Notes: a model not told the origin generated them from the sequence alone. Positions 46,890-58,790 are shown, counted from the stretch's first letter. The stretch is DNA of 64,000 nt from Ischnura elegans (GCF_921293095.1 NC_060254.1:3472001-3536000); one strand, 5' to 3'. Numbers and translations are program-made.

Positions 46890-47112
46890 GCACGTTTATG
46901 AATTTTCCTAGTAAGTATTTCGAACAGCATTTTTTGCATTTTCTAGCTTCATAGGCAGATTGTCTTCATACGTAGTTGGCAAGTTTTGCCTTTTCATGAC
47001 TGTGGAAGTATATTTTTTTATTAAGTAGTTCTCTTGCATGCTGCATATTGGTGATTAAACACCCCCCGCCAAACACCCTAAAGGTGGCTCGCAGGGGGTA
47101 TTATGTGGATGT
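46890..47112 (+). mobile_element. LINE 3' terminus (third copy)
   Basis: TTGCATGCTGCATATTGGTG, then the terminal hairpin with CACC-CTAAAG-GTGG and outer CCCC/GGGG pairing, then TATTATGTGGATGT. 3' end only. Confidence 0.6.
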
Positions 47113-49940
47113 AAAATTCCATTCTCAGAGTGCCACTACTTTTCTTGTTGAGTCTCGCACCGTCGAAAAGCGTCGTGGAAACGTGAGAAGCAGGGTGTTC
47201 GTAAACAATGGTGTGCCGTCGCGGGGGCAATTTGCCGATCATCCCCTCTGCCAGCAGCAGCAACAACGAGTTTGGAACCAAGGTTTCCCTCCCTTTGAGG
47301 TCCGTTTTAGCTCACATCCCCCCCCCCCTCTCCAAAACATACCCTCCCCGCCACCCCCGGCTTAGGTTTACTGTTTCCCCTATCGTCGTCGTGTTAGAAT
47401 GCACAGACCACCCACGATCTCTTCCAGGGTTATCGCAGAAAGGATTCTGAAAGCATTTTGCATCGCTTCCGCGCGGAATTGGAGATTTTTCGCCTGGAGG
47501 ACACGTAAAACTTAATGGCACCGTTATAGAGTATCTCTTAGTTTTTCTCTAACCTTGTAAAGGGGAAACTATTTTGCCTGCTTCAGAACGTTGAATTGCC
47601 GCAGATAAATTTGGAATGCAAACTATCATGAGGAATGAAATCAGGATAATAATGCATCTTTCCTTGCTATGATAAGGACATTTCAGAATGATACATTTCG
47701 GTGTTGTCTTCAAAGGAATTAATATTCCTTTTTTTTTGAAAGTGTATTCATCGCTTTTTAATTACCCCTATGAGGAAATTTCGCTGAAATGACGACTGTG
47801 CTTCTTTAAAAAGCATTTTGACTGCCTCGGCGTTCGACGCACCGTCCAAAATCGGAGATTTTAGCAAAAAAAAAACAGTTTAGTTAATGATTTCACAGTT
47901 TAAGGGTCCATATCTCTTCACATTTCTCTTAAACTTGGATATCTAGCAATTATTCTTGCGTTAGAATATCTGACTGCTGCAAATAAATACAAATTTACCA
48001 ACTCGATTAACTTAAGAAAAGGTGCTCATTTTCTCTCAAAGGTTTTCATTTTCTTAATTCCAAAGGAACTTATGTATGCAAATTTTAGCTAATAAAAATT
48101 ATATTTTTCACTTCTCTGGATATTCTTTCACAGTTTCAGCTGTCATGCTAAGAATCGGCCTACTCATCGTCAAATTGCGCTCGAAATTTTATTGTTCTAC
48201 CGTTATAATTTTTTTCAAATTTATCCAAATTCGTTCTGATGTTCGTACTTTATTAGACCTGAATTTCAATCCATTGAGTTCGGTATTTGCGGTTAGTTTG
48301 TCAGAGAAATTATTGAAGGGGTTCAGAACCATAGTTGTAAAGCTTATTGTTCGTGAAGTGCTTAATATAAATTTACCACTAACTTTTTCGATACTTGTAC
48401 CGGCTTCTTAGATCGATGATTTTTCGTCGCGAATAGCTCAAAAAGTAGGTGACTGATAAAAATAAAAGGCGGCCATTATTTTTCAAAATCTACCGCAATC
48501 CATGGTTAAAACACTATGGCAAATGAGCCCATTTGTGACCGCGGGACATCCCACACAATGTCCGGCTTCTCGGTACCGGCGAGTGGCCCTTGAATCGGAG
48601 AGCAGCCGACCGTGACCCGTGGTGAAGAGGACCTCAGAGCTGAGTAATCTTGTTGATCGGCGACTTCACGTGTTTCCATGGTGACGATCTTAAATAGGCC
48701 TCACTCTCTTCAGCCCTAATAATAATACCCCTAATAACGTGACGGGGTGAGATCGCCAAGGTCCTCCTCCTCAATAGACACTCCCCCAAAGCCTCCTATC
48801 CTCCTTAGATCTCCTTCGCCTTACATCCAGCAAACGACAGCTCTTCTAAACCCTTCCTCGATGTCCACCTGATTTTTTTTCTTCCTTCGCAAGAGAAGAG
48901 CTTCGAAGATCCTCCGACAAGGGCACCACGTCTGTAGAGAAAGGCGCAGGCGGATTGAGGATTGGAGCGTCGATAATCGATCCATTCGATCGATAAATGT
49001 TTCGATAGAAAGTTTCCAGGGCGGCAGGAGGAAGGTGTGTAGTGAATTAAATTACTTCCAATGATTTCAGAGATTAATATTACTAATAAGTGTAGCCTCT
49101 AAGCACTACTTGAAATTGTCAGGGTTTTAGATAGTTATATTTGAGTCAAATTAGTTATGATGAAGTGTTACATCGGAAGAATTCTTATATAAAGAATTTT
49201 ATTGTTTTTAATCCTTGTAATCATGCTCAACAAGTATCTTTTCTATAAATCTCACACATCCACCCAATACTAACTTCAAAAATGAAATTAAGAACTTAGT
49301 AGTGCGTACATTTGCAATTCAGTTATGTATGGTACAAATGCTACGTCATGGATCTTGATGTCACTTAGTTCTGAATAGGCATTTTTCAGTATAGACAAAT
49401 TCTTCGACGATTTGAGTTAACGGATATCCATGTATTATTAATTGAAATACATAAGTTGTATTTTTCACACTTTTTATTGACCTATTAATAATAACACGAA
49501 GGCATTGACAACAGTCGAGGGCAATTAAAATTGTGGAAATTACAAAGTCGTTTTTATCCAAAACTACATGTCATCTATTAGCATGAATGACAATGTTCAA
49601 TCCTTGACGTTCAATGCCATATTTACATTCTTAAGAATATTATATGACCATCATTGCTATCCATTATGGTAGTGCATCTAAATCTTCATGGTTCAATGTA
49701 CGTAAGCTATTTCAAGAGCATTTGGCAGAAGGATTTTTCCATCAAGCACCTCGCCATAGCGCTTTATTCTGCTAATTTCCACAGTAATACATTTGTACGT
49801 TAGGCTATAGTGAGCTTTTATTAAAATCTATTGTCCCTTCACTCTGAAATAAGCTTGAATCATCACAAGAATATTCGATTGGAATTAGATGCTTAGAGGT
49901 AAATTCGTGTAAGTTAATATATCGGCACTTCAGTACAGGT
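47113..49940. other. No supported gene; GC-rich patch at 48.5-49.0 kb
   Basis: 48540-49020 is GC- and CpG-richer, with TTCACGTGTTT and TTAAATAGGCC; it might be host regulatory DNA. A C-run occurs at 47.32 kb. No exon could be defended. Confidence 0.35.
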
Positions 49941-49951
49941 GAATTTACCAT

Positions 49952-50490
49952 CATCATCATCACTGGTCAACAATCCTAGAATTGGTTTGACGCAGCTCTC
50001 CACTCAGTTCTCCCATCAGCTAATCTTTCCACGCCTTCGAATTTCTTCTCTTTCGCATCCATCATTACGTGTTCCAAATATTTTGTTCGAGGTCTTCCTT
50101 TTCCGTTCTTGCCTTCCACTTGTCCCTCGACGATTGTCTTCATCGGGCCATCATGTCTCCTGGGTTGTTGTTCCGTCTTCTTATTAAGGTTTTCATTAGG
50201 CTTCTCTCCTACTCTTCTTAAGGCTTCCTCATTACTAAATCGTTTGATCCATTTGATCCTCATCATTCTTCTGTAGCACCACATTTCTAAGGACTCTCCA
50301 TCCCTGCTTTCTCCGCCGCTGGCATTTTCCATGCCTCACATCCGTATAGGAGCATATTCCAAATGTAGGTTCTTGTAGGTTGTTTATATACTTCCATATT
50401 TAAGTTTCCCGCTGTTAGCAGGTCTCTCTTTTGGTGGTCTTTTCTTGGGCTATTCTGTTGATTATTTCTTTCTTGCTTCTGCCGTCACTA
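49952..50490 (-). pseudogene. RTE-like LINE, 5'-truncated, with target-site duplication
   Basis: The minus strand encodes SLEMWCYRRMMRIKWIKRFS, NEEALRRV, MKTIVEGQVEGKNGKGRPRT and LEHVMMDAKEKKFEGVERLA. This is the C-terminus of an RTE-like endonuclease/RT protein. The 3' end is within ~60 bp of the stop and closes in GAT repeats. A perfect 11-bp direct repeat GAATTTACCAT flanks it (49941-49951 and 50491-50501). It lacks RT and endonuclease cores. Same family as 44.5 and 58.5 kb. Confidence 0.9.
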
Positions 50491-50501
50491 GAATTTACCA
50501 T

Positions 50502-52380
50502 ATTATGATTATACCTATCGTTTATCATGTTAGTTCTTATCATAGTCATTAAAGTACTTCTAAGCTTCCATGTACATATTCATTCCAAATTTAAATCCGT
50601 TTACGTTCAATTTATCCAATGAAATAGCTTTTTTGGAATTCATAAATCTATTGAGTGAAAGTAAAGTATTTAATGACGCAAACGAAAACAACTCGTTAAG
50701 TTAGAAGAGTAACTGTTTTAATACTTATTACCCTAATTCAGTTATTTGAGAATCGAAGAATAACACACGTAATAGCAGTGATAAATGTCCATTTTTAACA
50801 ATATTTACTTTAATCTCTTATTTTTCATTCAATCCACCTAAAAAGGTTGGCTCTGCTAAGGCCAAACAAGTATTTGCGATTCGTTTTGGGGTGAATAAAA
50901 TGTCTTAGGTTTTCACAATATTATTGTGATGTAGTTCTCCTAATTTTGATTATGCATGAGGAGGTAGCTAGTAGGTTTTTGTTCTCAGCAACTGCTGAAG
51001 CTCGATAGCCTGGACCATAGGATATGTTAAGATAAAATTGTCCATTTTCATTTTTCAAGGACGCTGCTTGCCCTTTCCTTATCATTCACGAATACGAGAT
51101 TATTCTTTCGGCAGTTAGCAATGAAATTCTCACCACCTCCAAACATCGAAGGCCTAGCATCCATGGACCAGCATTCCGATTTTGATCGCATGGAAAACAT
51201 CATAAAGATAAATTTGATCGCTGCGTAGATTCTCCTTGTTGATGTAATTAACCTCGGAATGTTTCCTCAATAAAGCAAGATGTTGAGCTCAAATCTCGGA
51301 GGCGGAAAATTCTCCGATGCCTACGTAATATCAAATAAATGCTCAAGTTAATTTTTTAATCGTTTATTCACTAAGATATTTAATTTATTCGTAATTGACT
51401 TGTTTTATTTATTTGTTTTATGAATATAAATACTTTCAAGAAACCATTCCTGCCTAAATGCATTTTCTGAAGTAAACAATGTCGTAGCTTTTTTGAATAT
51501 TACTATGATAAAATCAGCACTCGTTTCACTATCTTAACGACTTCAGTAGGTAAAAGTTGATACCACATGTGCGCCTAGTTATGCAGCAATACGGCGAAAC
51601 ACGTCGTGCTGATGTAAAAAGTGGTAAGCACGATATCATTTGTTAAGTTGGAACTTTCACTGCTAAAATACTCATTATTCTATTTCCATTTGATCATCAA
51701 CGAATAGCATATCATAGCAGTAATGAAGGAGTACTATTGACAAAATTTATAATAATGTGGTATAATGTATTTTTTGGAAACTGCATTGGTAACATAAATT
51801 TCTCTATGAGAGAAAATCGTTCTCAATCCAGTGGTCGTGATTTATCTCATTTCCCAGATGTTTTTCTTGTTTAAAATTCTCAATGTCCCCTTGAAATTGT
51901 CGGGGTGCATACAGGATAGTCTTGCCAAGAATCGCTCGTGTGAAAAATATAATACTTTCCCCTCGTTCCAAAAACGTTTGTACATTACGTGCTTATTGTC
52001 TATTTTCTCAAATATTGTGTACGCGAAGGTGATGGGGATAAATTTTCATGTGTTCATGTGTGGAATATGGGAGATTATGAACAAGGGGTTACTCCAAATA
52101 GCTCTAAAATTTAAAATCTTGAAAGCTTGAAAAAGTAATGAGTCAATAGTAATCAAGAGAGTATACGAACAGTCAATGCGCTATTGGAACCCACACGACT
52201 ACTGTAAAAATTCTCTTATCCCTCAATTTATTTAAAAAGTTTTCTTTAGACTTGGGACTGTTTGTGGATGAAGATATTCCTGCCATCCCGTAACACGTGC
52301 CATGTTCTTCTGTAGTAGGATAAATCGCTTATCATGGAAGTTTAGAAGACTCCAGAGGTACTGTGGGGTTTTTGGAGAAT
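50502..52380. other. Non-coding DNA
   Basis: No gene, tRNA or repeat recognised in ~1.9 kb. Confidence 0.4.
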
Positions 52381-52705
52381 TGAGGCCCGTATCATAAAAG
52401 TCCCCTCGAAGTTTGAGTCGAGGATGGCCTCGTTTGAAGCCGGCCTAGCTCGACGAGGAGATCCCTCGATCGCATCATATCATAAAAGTCTCCTCCAGCT
52501 CGGCTCATAGGAGGAGGGGTTTGAGCCAGCGGAAATGACGCATTGTTGAGGACGATGTTTCTGGTTTCAGAGTTGACAGTCTTCCAGCATTGTTCCATGT
52601 TCATTTTTTCGAATCGTATTTGCGTAGACATGCACAGTAGCGATATACCGAATGCGGCCGGGGATATACCCGCCAATATCAACAATAGAAACAGAAATGT
52701 CTAAC

Positions 52706-53708
52706 AAGGGGAATACACGACCTGACGACTGGGGTGGCCGATTGAGCTCAAATTTTCTGATTCGGTAGATCACGGCTATCAACTAAATATGCCGAAGCAA
52801 GGCGACGCACTTCTCAAAACATTTCGAGAAAAAAGCAATTAAAAATCGTAAAAAAAACGGGTCTACGGTATATATCCGGTATTTCCTTACATTTACTTAA
52901 AGACAGCGATGGCCCAGTGGTAACGGTGGTTGACTGTGGATGTATTAGGATGGTGAATTCGATCCTCACTCACGGTCCTTTTTTTATTTTATTATTCAAG
53001 GATTTTATTGTTTGCATTTTTAAAGATTGTTTTCTTATCTTCGTTAGCTCAATGAAAATATTTTTAATTCATTTTTTTAAACAATAATAAGTGCTGAAAG
53101 GGGTAGAAAATGAAGCAAGGGCTATATAATAGCCTTTCCAAGGGCGATTTTGTCTTTATTTGTTCTCTCTAGGTATATTAGGGTATTGCGAGTGTAAATT
53201 GTCTTCTGTAGGGGTGGGGTCAGAATAATGACATTTAAATTATTAATAGGGAGGGAAATCCACCCTATCGACGGATTATGCTTTCATTGGGATTTTAATT
53301 GAGAAAATTATTCGTAAGCATGAATGACACGTGTATGCCGTCAAAAATACAGGGCAGTCGATGCGGCGGAGGAAAGAACACGTTCTCCGTTTGTTCGAGT
53401 AGTATCCCGAAACTTGCAAACGAAGAATTTAGTAAAATAAAAGAAGTACCGTGAGTGAGGATCGAACTCCCAGTCCTTACATCCACAGTCAACCACCGTT
53501 ACCACTGGGCCACCGCTGTCTTGAAGTAAGTGTAAGGAAATACCGGATATATACCGTAGACCCGTTTTTTAAGATTCTAATTGCTTTTTTCTCGAAAAGT
53601 TTTGAGAAGTGCGTCGTCTTGCTTCGGCATATTTAATTGATAGCCGTGATCTGCCGAATCAGAAAATTTGAGCTCAATCGGCCACCCGAAGGTCGTGTAT
53701 TCCCCTTG
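52706..53708. repeat. Palindromic insert with ~260-bp arms, each containing a tRNA-like sequence
   Basis: The left arm (52706-52978) and right arm (53449-53708) are inverted copies with high identity. Both begin ACAAGGGGAATACACGACCT. Each arm ends in a tRNA-like segment: GGCCCAGTGGTAACGGTGG as A-box region and TTCGATCCTCACTC as B-box region. The ~470-bp centre is unique and not recognised. The outer ends coincide with edges of Harbinger sequence, so it looks like an insertion with long inverted ends. The family is not known to me. Confidence 0.7.
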
Positions 53709-53714
53709 TAAGTC

Positions 53715-53868
53715 GGAGCGCATGGCCAGGCAGGAGCAGGAAATTTTGTGCAATTTGGTGGTCAAGTACAAGGACGTAATTGAGTGTAAGCGCTCGGATG
53801 CGGAGTCCGTTTTAAGCAAGGCAAGATGCTGGCACAAAATAACGGAAGAGTTTAATAATCGTGGATGA
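53715..53868 (+). pseudogene. Myb/SANT-like protein fragment of Harbinger
   Basis: The translation reads RMARQEQEILCNLVVKYKDV, IECKRSDAESVLSKARCWHK and ITEEFNNRG. This matches the Myb/SANT-like DNA-binding domain type with F..E...L..LV.KYK.IIE.K.TDA.S...K...W..I...FN, which accompanies the DDE transposase in PIF/Harbinger elements. The frame runs from the edge of the palindromic insert to a stop at 53868, about 50 codons, so only the N-terminal DNA-binding domain survives. Whether it had more C-terminal sequence cannot be seen. Confidence 0.7.
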
Positions 53869-54414
53869 ATAATTATCATCTTCTCGCAATGGCGGAAGTC
53901 ACCTCAAACGCTTTGATCCGACAATAATCTAACCTCAAAGTTTGAGCTGAGGCTGGCCTCAAAATTCGACGTTTTTGAGGTTGAGGTCGGTTTTATGATA
54001 TCGTATCTCCTCCTCCTGACGACAATGAGGTGGAGGCCGGCTTCGAGGGGACTTTTATGATACGGGCCTTAGTGTAATGAGTTCGCACTTTCACTTCTTC
54101 GAAAATTACCTTTCTAAGTTACATTACTTCTTCTTCCGAAATTATTCCTATTATCCAGTATGCTACAAAAACCTGCTTGAAAACTAATTTTAAATAAATA
54201 TTCACCAAAGCCTATAACAGAACGGCAGGAATCCATGTTTATAATGTTCAAAAGGACATATCTCAATTAGTTAACCTTTATTTTCTACCTTGATTCTTTT
54301 AATACATTTATGACGCTATTTACACTATGGAGCTAAACATCAAATAAGATTTAACGTTTTTAATTTTAATCTGACTGCCGCGGGTCAGACAACTTTTAAA
54401 CCTTATTTACCGTA

Positions 54415-54750
54415 AGCAAACTTCATTTAAGGGTTTTTAATATTTAATAGCAACATATCCTGAATAATTCATAATAAATATTCATGATTTTTTATGCTCT
54501 TCAGTCGAAAAGCTGTATTTAATGTAACTGAATTTATTTTCCGTAGTGTTTTTTTTTTTTTCTTTGAAATTTTAATTTGTGCTTTGAATTACATAATTAT
54601 GAACAGCATAATTTGTGCTTTGAATCACGTGAAATAATTGCGAGTATGTGTATTCGCGATCCGCAGAAAAAGAAGAAGGCGAATCGCAAACGGTCCACCA
54701 ATCGGGCATCCTATTCATAGACCGCATTAGGTTGCACCTGACTTAGTTTC
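54415..54750 (+). repeat. Unclassified repeat, copy 1
   Basis: Shares blocks such as GGTTTTTAATATTTAATA, TTTATGCTCTTCAGTC, CCGCAGAAAA and CACCTGAC, in order, with the inverted copy at 57640-57926. No ORF, tRNA head or terminal inverted repeat is seen. The outer edges are approximate. Confidence 0.65.
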
Positions 54751-55348
54751 TAGCACCAATGACCCTTGTTGATAAAAAAATCATAGCTTTCTTAAATGTC
54801 ATTCGCTGCATACTTGTTCTTACATTGTGAGTAATGAAGATTAGCTAATAAATACTTTTTTTACGGAAATTCAAAAATTGTTGTTCAAAAGTTATTCATG
54901 TGAATATTTGTACTCAATTAATCGTAAATTGAAATGGTACCTAAAGAAGTATAAGGTCCAAAAGGCTTTTTTTGTACGTTTTAGGCCAGTGTAAAGAACT
55001 GATTACCAGATGTTGAGATATTAGGACAGTCAAAAGAGTCGTTTATGTAACGGGCAGTGATGAAAATATTTTTTACAACTTTGGTTAAAACTCGATGGAA
55101 AGGATATTTTCTTCGATAATAACAATTTATTTCAAATCGGGATATCATCATGGTTAAAATCTCGGTTAAGCCAAATGAATCATTTCATTGGTGTTTAAAC
55201 TTTGCGAGTGACTTCGAATCAGTGTCCTTATTTCATGCAGTGCTGTGACTTACTTTTATGTAGAATTTTTGATTTGTAATCAACGCATCGGGAGGCTCAC
55301 GGAGATAAACGTGAGAGACGATTCCTTACGAGAGCCTTCACCCTCAAC
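54751..55348. other. Non-coding DNA
   Basis: No gene or repeat recognised. Confidence 0.35.
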
Positions 55349-55351
55349 TAA

Positions 55352-56722
55352 TGCCCCGTTTACACCACGATCGTCGCGACGTTGATCCGTACGATCGTAA
55401 CCTCAAAACGTCGTGTAGACGCGCAGAGTTACCATCGTAGGCCTTAGTACCTAACACTGCCGAACTTACGATGGTTAGCGCTAGTGTGCCAAGAAAAAAG
55501 AGTTAGGAAATGAAGATCGATGCATATACGATTCTTTCGCGCCGTTGCAATCTTGATACAATAATTGATATTTCATAAATAACTCTAATATATATAAGAT
55601 ATATGGCAACGATTGAAGACATTATTGAGCAGGTAATGGAAGGACGTGATGAGAAAGTTTTTTCTGATGTTCTATTTACCAAATGATATCGGATATTCTA
55701 TACTATACCAGTTTTATGCATTTCTTTATTTACAGGTTAACCCATAACCATGTATCCTTACATTATACTTCACAGATGATGGAAAATAACAAACATGCAC
55801 AAAATTTTAACCAATTAAATCATTGTATACAGGATTTCACAATAAAATTCGCCAGAAATAACCATAACATTTAGATGAGGACATGGAGATATCAATACTT
55901 GTGCCGAATCAAGCCGAAATCTAAGCCTTTTCTAGTTAAATTATAACGGCAATATGTACTGTCTTTAATGCGTGAATATTCTTGAATGTTTTGACATATT
56001 CTCTCGAAGAATCTAGTTTCTTAAAGACTTCGCGGACTGTTATGACTTAAAGTTTTAGTTTTATCTCATCATAGCTGGGAGTTGAAGACATAATTTGCTC
56101 TATGGTAATTAAAAACATGCAGGTGAGGATTTATATAGCTATGACGGGATACATCAAAAGTTACTAATAAAGGAGATAGGAACACTCTAAATATTAATTG
56201 ATAATTTTGTAGAGGAATACGCCTTTTTTGGAGGATCCTTGGTCGTGCAAGAGTTTTCAAATTAACTAGGGAAAGAATATATGAAGTGTTGTAATCAGAC
56301 AAAGAGATTAATAAATCGTAATTATTTAATTTGAAAAATTTATTTTGGACACGTTCAATCCGGATTGAGTCGATATTATAATAAAGTGACCAGTTAGCAA
56401 AATATTCCAATTCGGAACGTAGCAAGGAGACATATCTACTGTCTTTACCGCATGAATATTGCTAAACTTTGGACAGATTCCCATAAAGAAACCTACATTC
56501 TTCAACGTTTTACCGACAGTTCGGCCTAGCTTCAGTTTTAGCACATGAAAACATTAATATTCTTTTGGTTCTTAATTTCCAGGATTTCAATTTTCTCACG
56601 CAGCGTCGTCGTCAGTTGTTATCCACAACGAGGGCAGCATTGAGTTACGATGGTAACTTTTAGACGTGTAAACGTGCAGTAGTCGCGATCAACGTCGCGA
56701 CGATCGTTGTGTAAACGGGGCA
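55352..56722. mobile_element. PIF/Harbinger-like transposon with TAA target duplication
   Basis: 1371 bp with 36-bp terminal inverted repeats starting TGCCCCGTTTACAC (one mismatch). They are followed on both sides by a GTTACCATCGTA subterminal motif. TAA flanks both ends (55349-55351 and 56723-56725), the TWA duplication of this superfamily. No transposase; a 27-codon frame MATIEDIIEQVMEGRDEKVF.. at 55602 could be an N-terminal remnant. It carries a LINE fragment on the minus strand. Confidence 0.8.
56069..56425 (-). pseudogene. LINE RT C-terminal fragment inside Harbinger element
   Basis: The minus strand reads MLRSELEYFANWSLYYNIDS, IRIERVQNKFFK, NLKTLARPRILQKRR and FDVSRHSYINPHLHVF. This is the tail region of a Jockey/CR1-group LINE RT: L.S.LEY...W...Y...I..IERVQ.KF, then LK.L..RR, then F.VP...R. 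It is degenerate but open over 118 codons. It belongs to a different family from the other LINE tails in the window and lies wholly within the TIR element at 55352-56722. Confidence 0.6.
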
Positions 56723-56725
56723 TAA

Positions 56726-57635
56726 CTGTGAAACGAACGCAACGCTGCGGGCTGAAGCGCTCACGTGGGAGCGAAAAGACTGCAGAGGCGTTTAAGGGAA
56801 GTGTTCGCGGATGAGTTCAGTTGGGCATGAGGGGGAGAAGGGGCCATTGTTGGTGGGATGGGGAGGGAGGGGCTGGTGGGAAAGGATCCCACGAGGGTGA
56901 AGCAAGGGCTATTTCTTCCACCTGCATCGATCCCGGAACCCCCAAGGTCAAAGGCAATGGGTTTTCCTCTTACGTAACCACGCGGGTGGTGTCCCCGCCC
57001 CCCCCCCCCTCGCAGCTGTGTGATTGAAGAAGGGGAAGGGGGTCGAGTTCGGAAACCACTCCACCCGAGGGAAAGACAATGCGCTTTGTGTCCAGAAAAA
57101 ATTATTTTTGAAGGGTAATGAATAAAAAAAATCAAGTCTGGAGTGTGGAAGGGAATTTAGCAAGAGAGGCAAATCGTGGAAATGGCAGGAGAAAAAATAA
57201 TTGAAACTGAGAGACATCGTGAAAACGGAGGGAAGTTGTTAGGTAAAAGGTTTCAACCCTGCTGGGTATTTCCTCTTCATTGTTAAGGCTGTCAAGTGGG
57301 TTGCCATCGAGTATCTTTGTGATGCTACTTTCTCCTAGCTCAGCATTTGATTTTTCATGATGTCATGAGCCATATACGTATAGGGTGGATATGGGCGTGC
57401 AGTTTTTCTTGCCACATGAAGGAGATGAAAAGTTCTCTTATTGTAAAACTTCGCGGATGTTACGAGGGAGGATTTTCGTATCAGACTCTAGGTGTGATGT
57501 CAATGGCCCACGGCGCATTAAAATGGGTTCGCAAAATCGCCACTCTCGTCGCTGACGGACAAATTGATTGAGTTTCACGGAGAAATAAGGTATAATTATG
57601 GCTGCCATCCCAAATTACACAATTTTGCATTGCGT
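56726..57635. other. Non-coding DNA with G-rich segment
   Basis: 56820-57060 is G-rich on the plus strand and contains a C run at 56996-57010. Overlapping frames on both strands are composition effects, not genes. Confidence 0.4.
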
Positions 57636-57639
57636 CAGG

Positions 57640-57926
57640 TGTAATCTAAATACGATGTAAGCTCTATGATTAGGGTGTCCGATTGGAGGACTGCAGTCCT
57701 TGTCCGATGCGCCGTCTTATTTTTTTGCGGAGGGCGAAGAAGTATATCCGCTATTATTTCCTACGATTTAAAAACCAAATCACTACGAAAAATAAAATCA
57801 GTCACATTTAATACCGTTTTTTGACTGAAGAGTATAAAAAATTCATGAATGTTTATTACGGATTATTTATGGCTTCTCTGTTATTAAATATTAAAACCCC
57901 TTAAATAAAATTTGCGTAGAGGTGAT
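57640..57926 (-). repeat. Unclassified repeat, copy 2 (inverted)
   Basis: Reverse-complement counterpart of 54415-54750, with small insertions and deletions. The pair encloses the Harbinger element at 55.35-56.72 kb but lies well outside its inverted ends. Confidence 0.65.
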
Positions 57927-58467
57927 TGAAATCCTTGTATATATATTCACCACACCGCGAAAGCCTACTCAAGGGATGCAGGAGACAGCTGGTTCTTAAT
58001 GGTAAATTTTGAAATAGCGTTTTACCAAATGTTATACTAGTGTTTAAGTTTTTTTGTAGACACCATTTGATTTAACTTTTTGGCGATCAAAATGTCTATA
58101 ATTGGTTCATAAGCTCCCCCGTTTGCTTACGTTGAGTTAAGGAATTGAACTTTAATATAAGATGTAGAGGACATTTTTCCAATGAACTCGAGATAGTTCA
58201 ATTCCATTCTGATATTCCATTTTGGGCTGTTGTTGAGACATTTTTCTGTCTATTCTCAACGTTAATTTTAACCAACCAATTGAAGGAAATCAAAGAAGAA
58301 GCAGTTGAATGAACGAAGATATTTTTAACTTTCCTTTCCCATGCATGCGGTTTTGCTACTTCAAGCATTTTGACCGTTAGATTATGAACAAAAAATGAAG
58401 AAACAGGCGGTAAGGTACGAAAATTTAATTTTATTTCCCGCAAAATAATATAATAAAGGAAATTAAG
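57927..58467. other. Non-coding DNA
   Basis: Nothing recognised. Confidence 0.35.
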
Positions 58468-58790
58468 AGCATCACTGGTGCGATCTAAAATCCTAAGACT
58501 GATTTGAACCAGCTCTCCCTTCAGTTCTCCTTTCAGCTAATCTTTTTACACCAACGTATTTCTTCTCTTTCACATCCTTCTTTACCTGTTCCTTAAATTT
58601 CAATCGAAATCTTTCCATTCTTGCCTTCCACTTGTCCCTCGGCGATTGTCTTCATCAGGCCAACGTGTCTCAAAGTATGGCCTTTAGGTTATTCCGTCTT
58701 CTTGTTAAGGTTTTCATGAGGCTTCTTAGGACAATCTCATTGCTTTCGAGCCATCGTCGATCGTCGAGCCGTTTTCTTTCCGACATCCTC
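58468..58790 (-). pseudogene. RTE-like LINE 3' fragment
   Basis: The plus strand reads CAGCTCTCCCTTCAGTTCTC, then TTCTTCTCTTTCACATCCTT and CTTGCCTTCCACTTGTCCCT, collinear with the copies at 44.5 and 49.9 kb. Many substitutions; no open frame. Confidence 0.75.

Larger units (their letters stand above)
52384..54068. mobile_element. PIF/Harbinger-like DNA transposon, rearranged
   Basis: Perfect 28-bp terminal inverted repeats start GGCCCGTATCATAAAAGTCC (52384-52411; 54041-54068). The flanking trinucleotides are TGA and TTA, close to the TWA duplication of PIF/Harbinger. It holds a Myb/SANT-like ORF relic (53715-53868), which is the second protein of Harbinger elements. About 1.0 kb of the interior (52706-53708) is a separate palindromic segment. 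No DDE transposase can be read with confidence. Non-autonomous. Confidence 0.8.

Noticed and set aside
53295..53492. Possible Harbinger DDE transposase piece (minus strand, RLPCIFDGIHV)
   Set aside because: Resembles the G.IDGTHI block only loosely and lacks other transposase motifs; too weak to call.
56761..57135. 124-codon minus-strand frame rich in Pro/Gly/Ser
   Set aside because: Produced by the G-rich plus strand; overlapping frames on both strands show the same composition effect.
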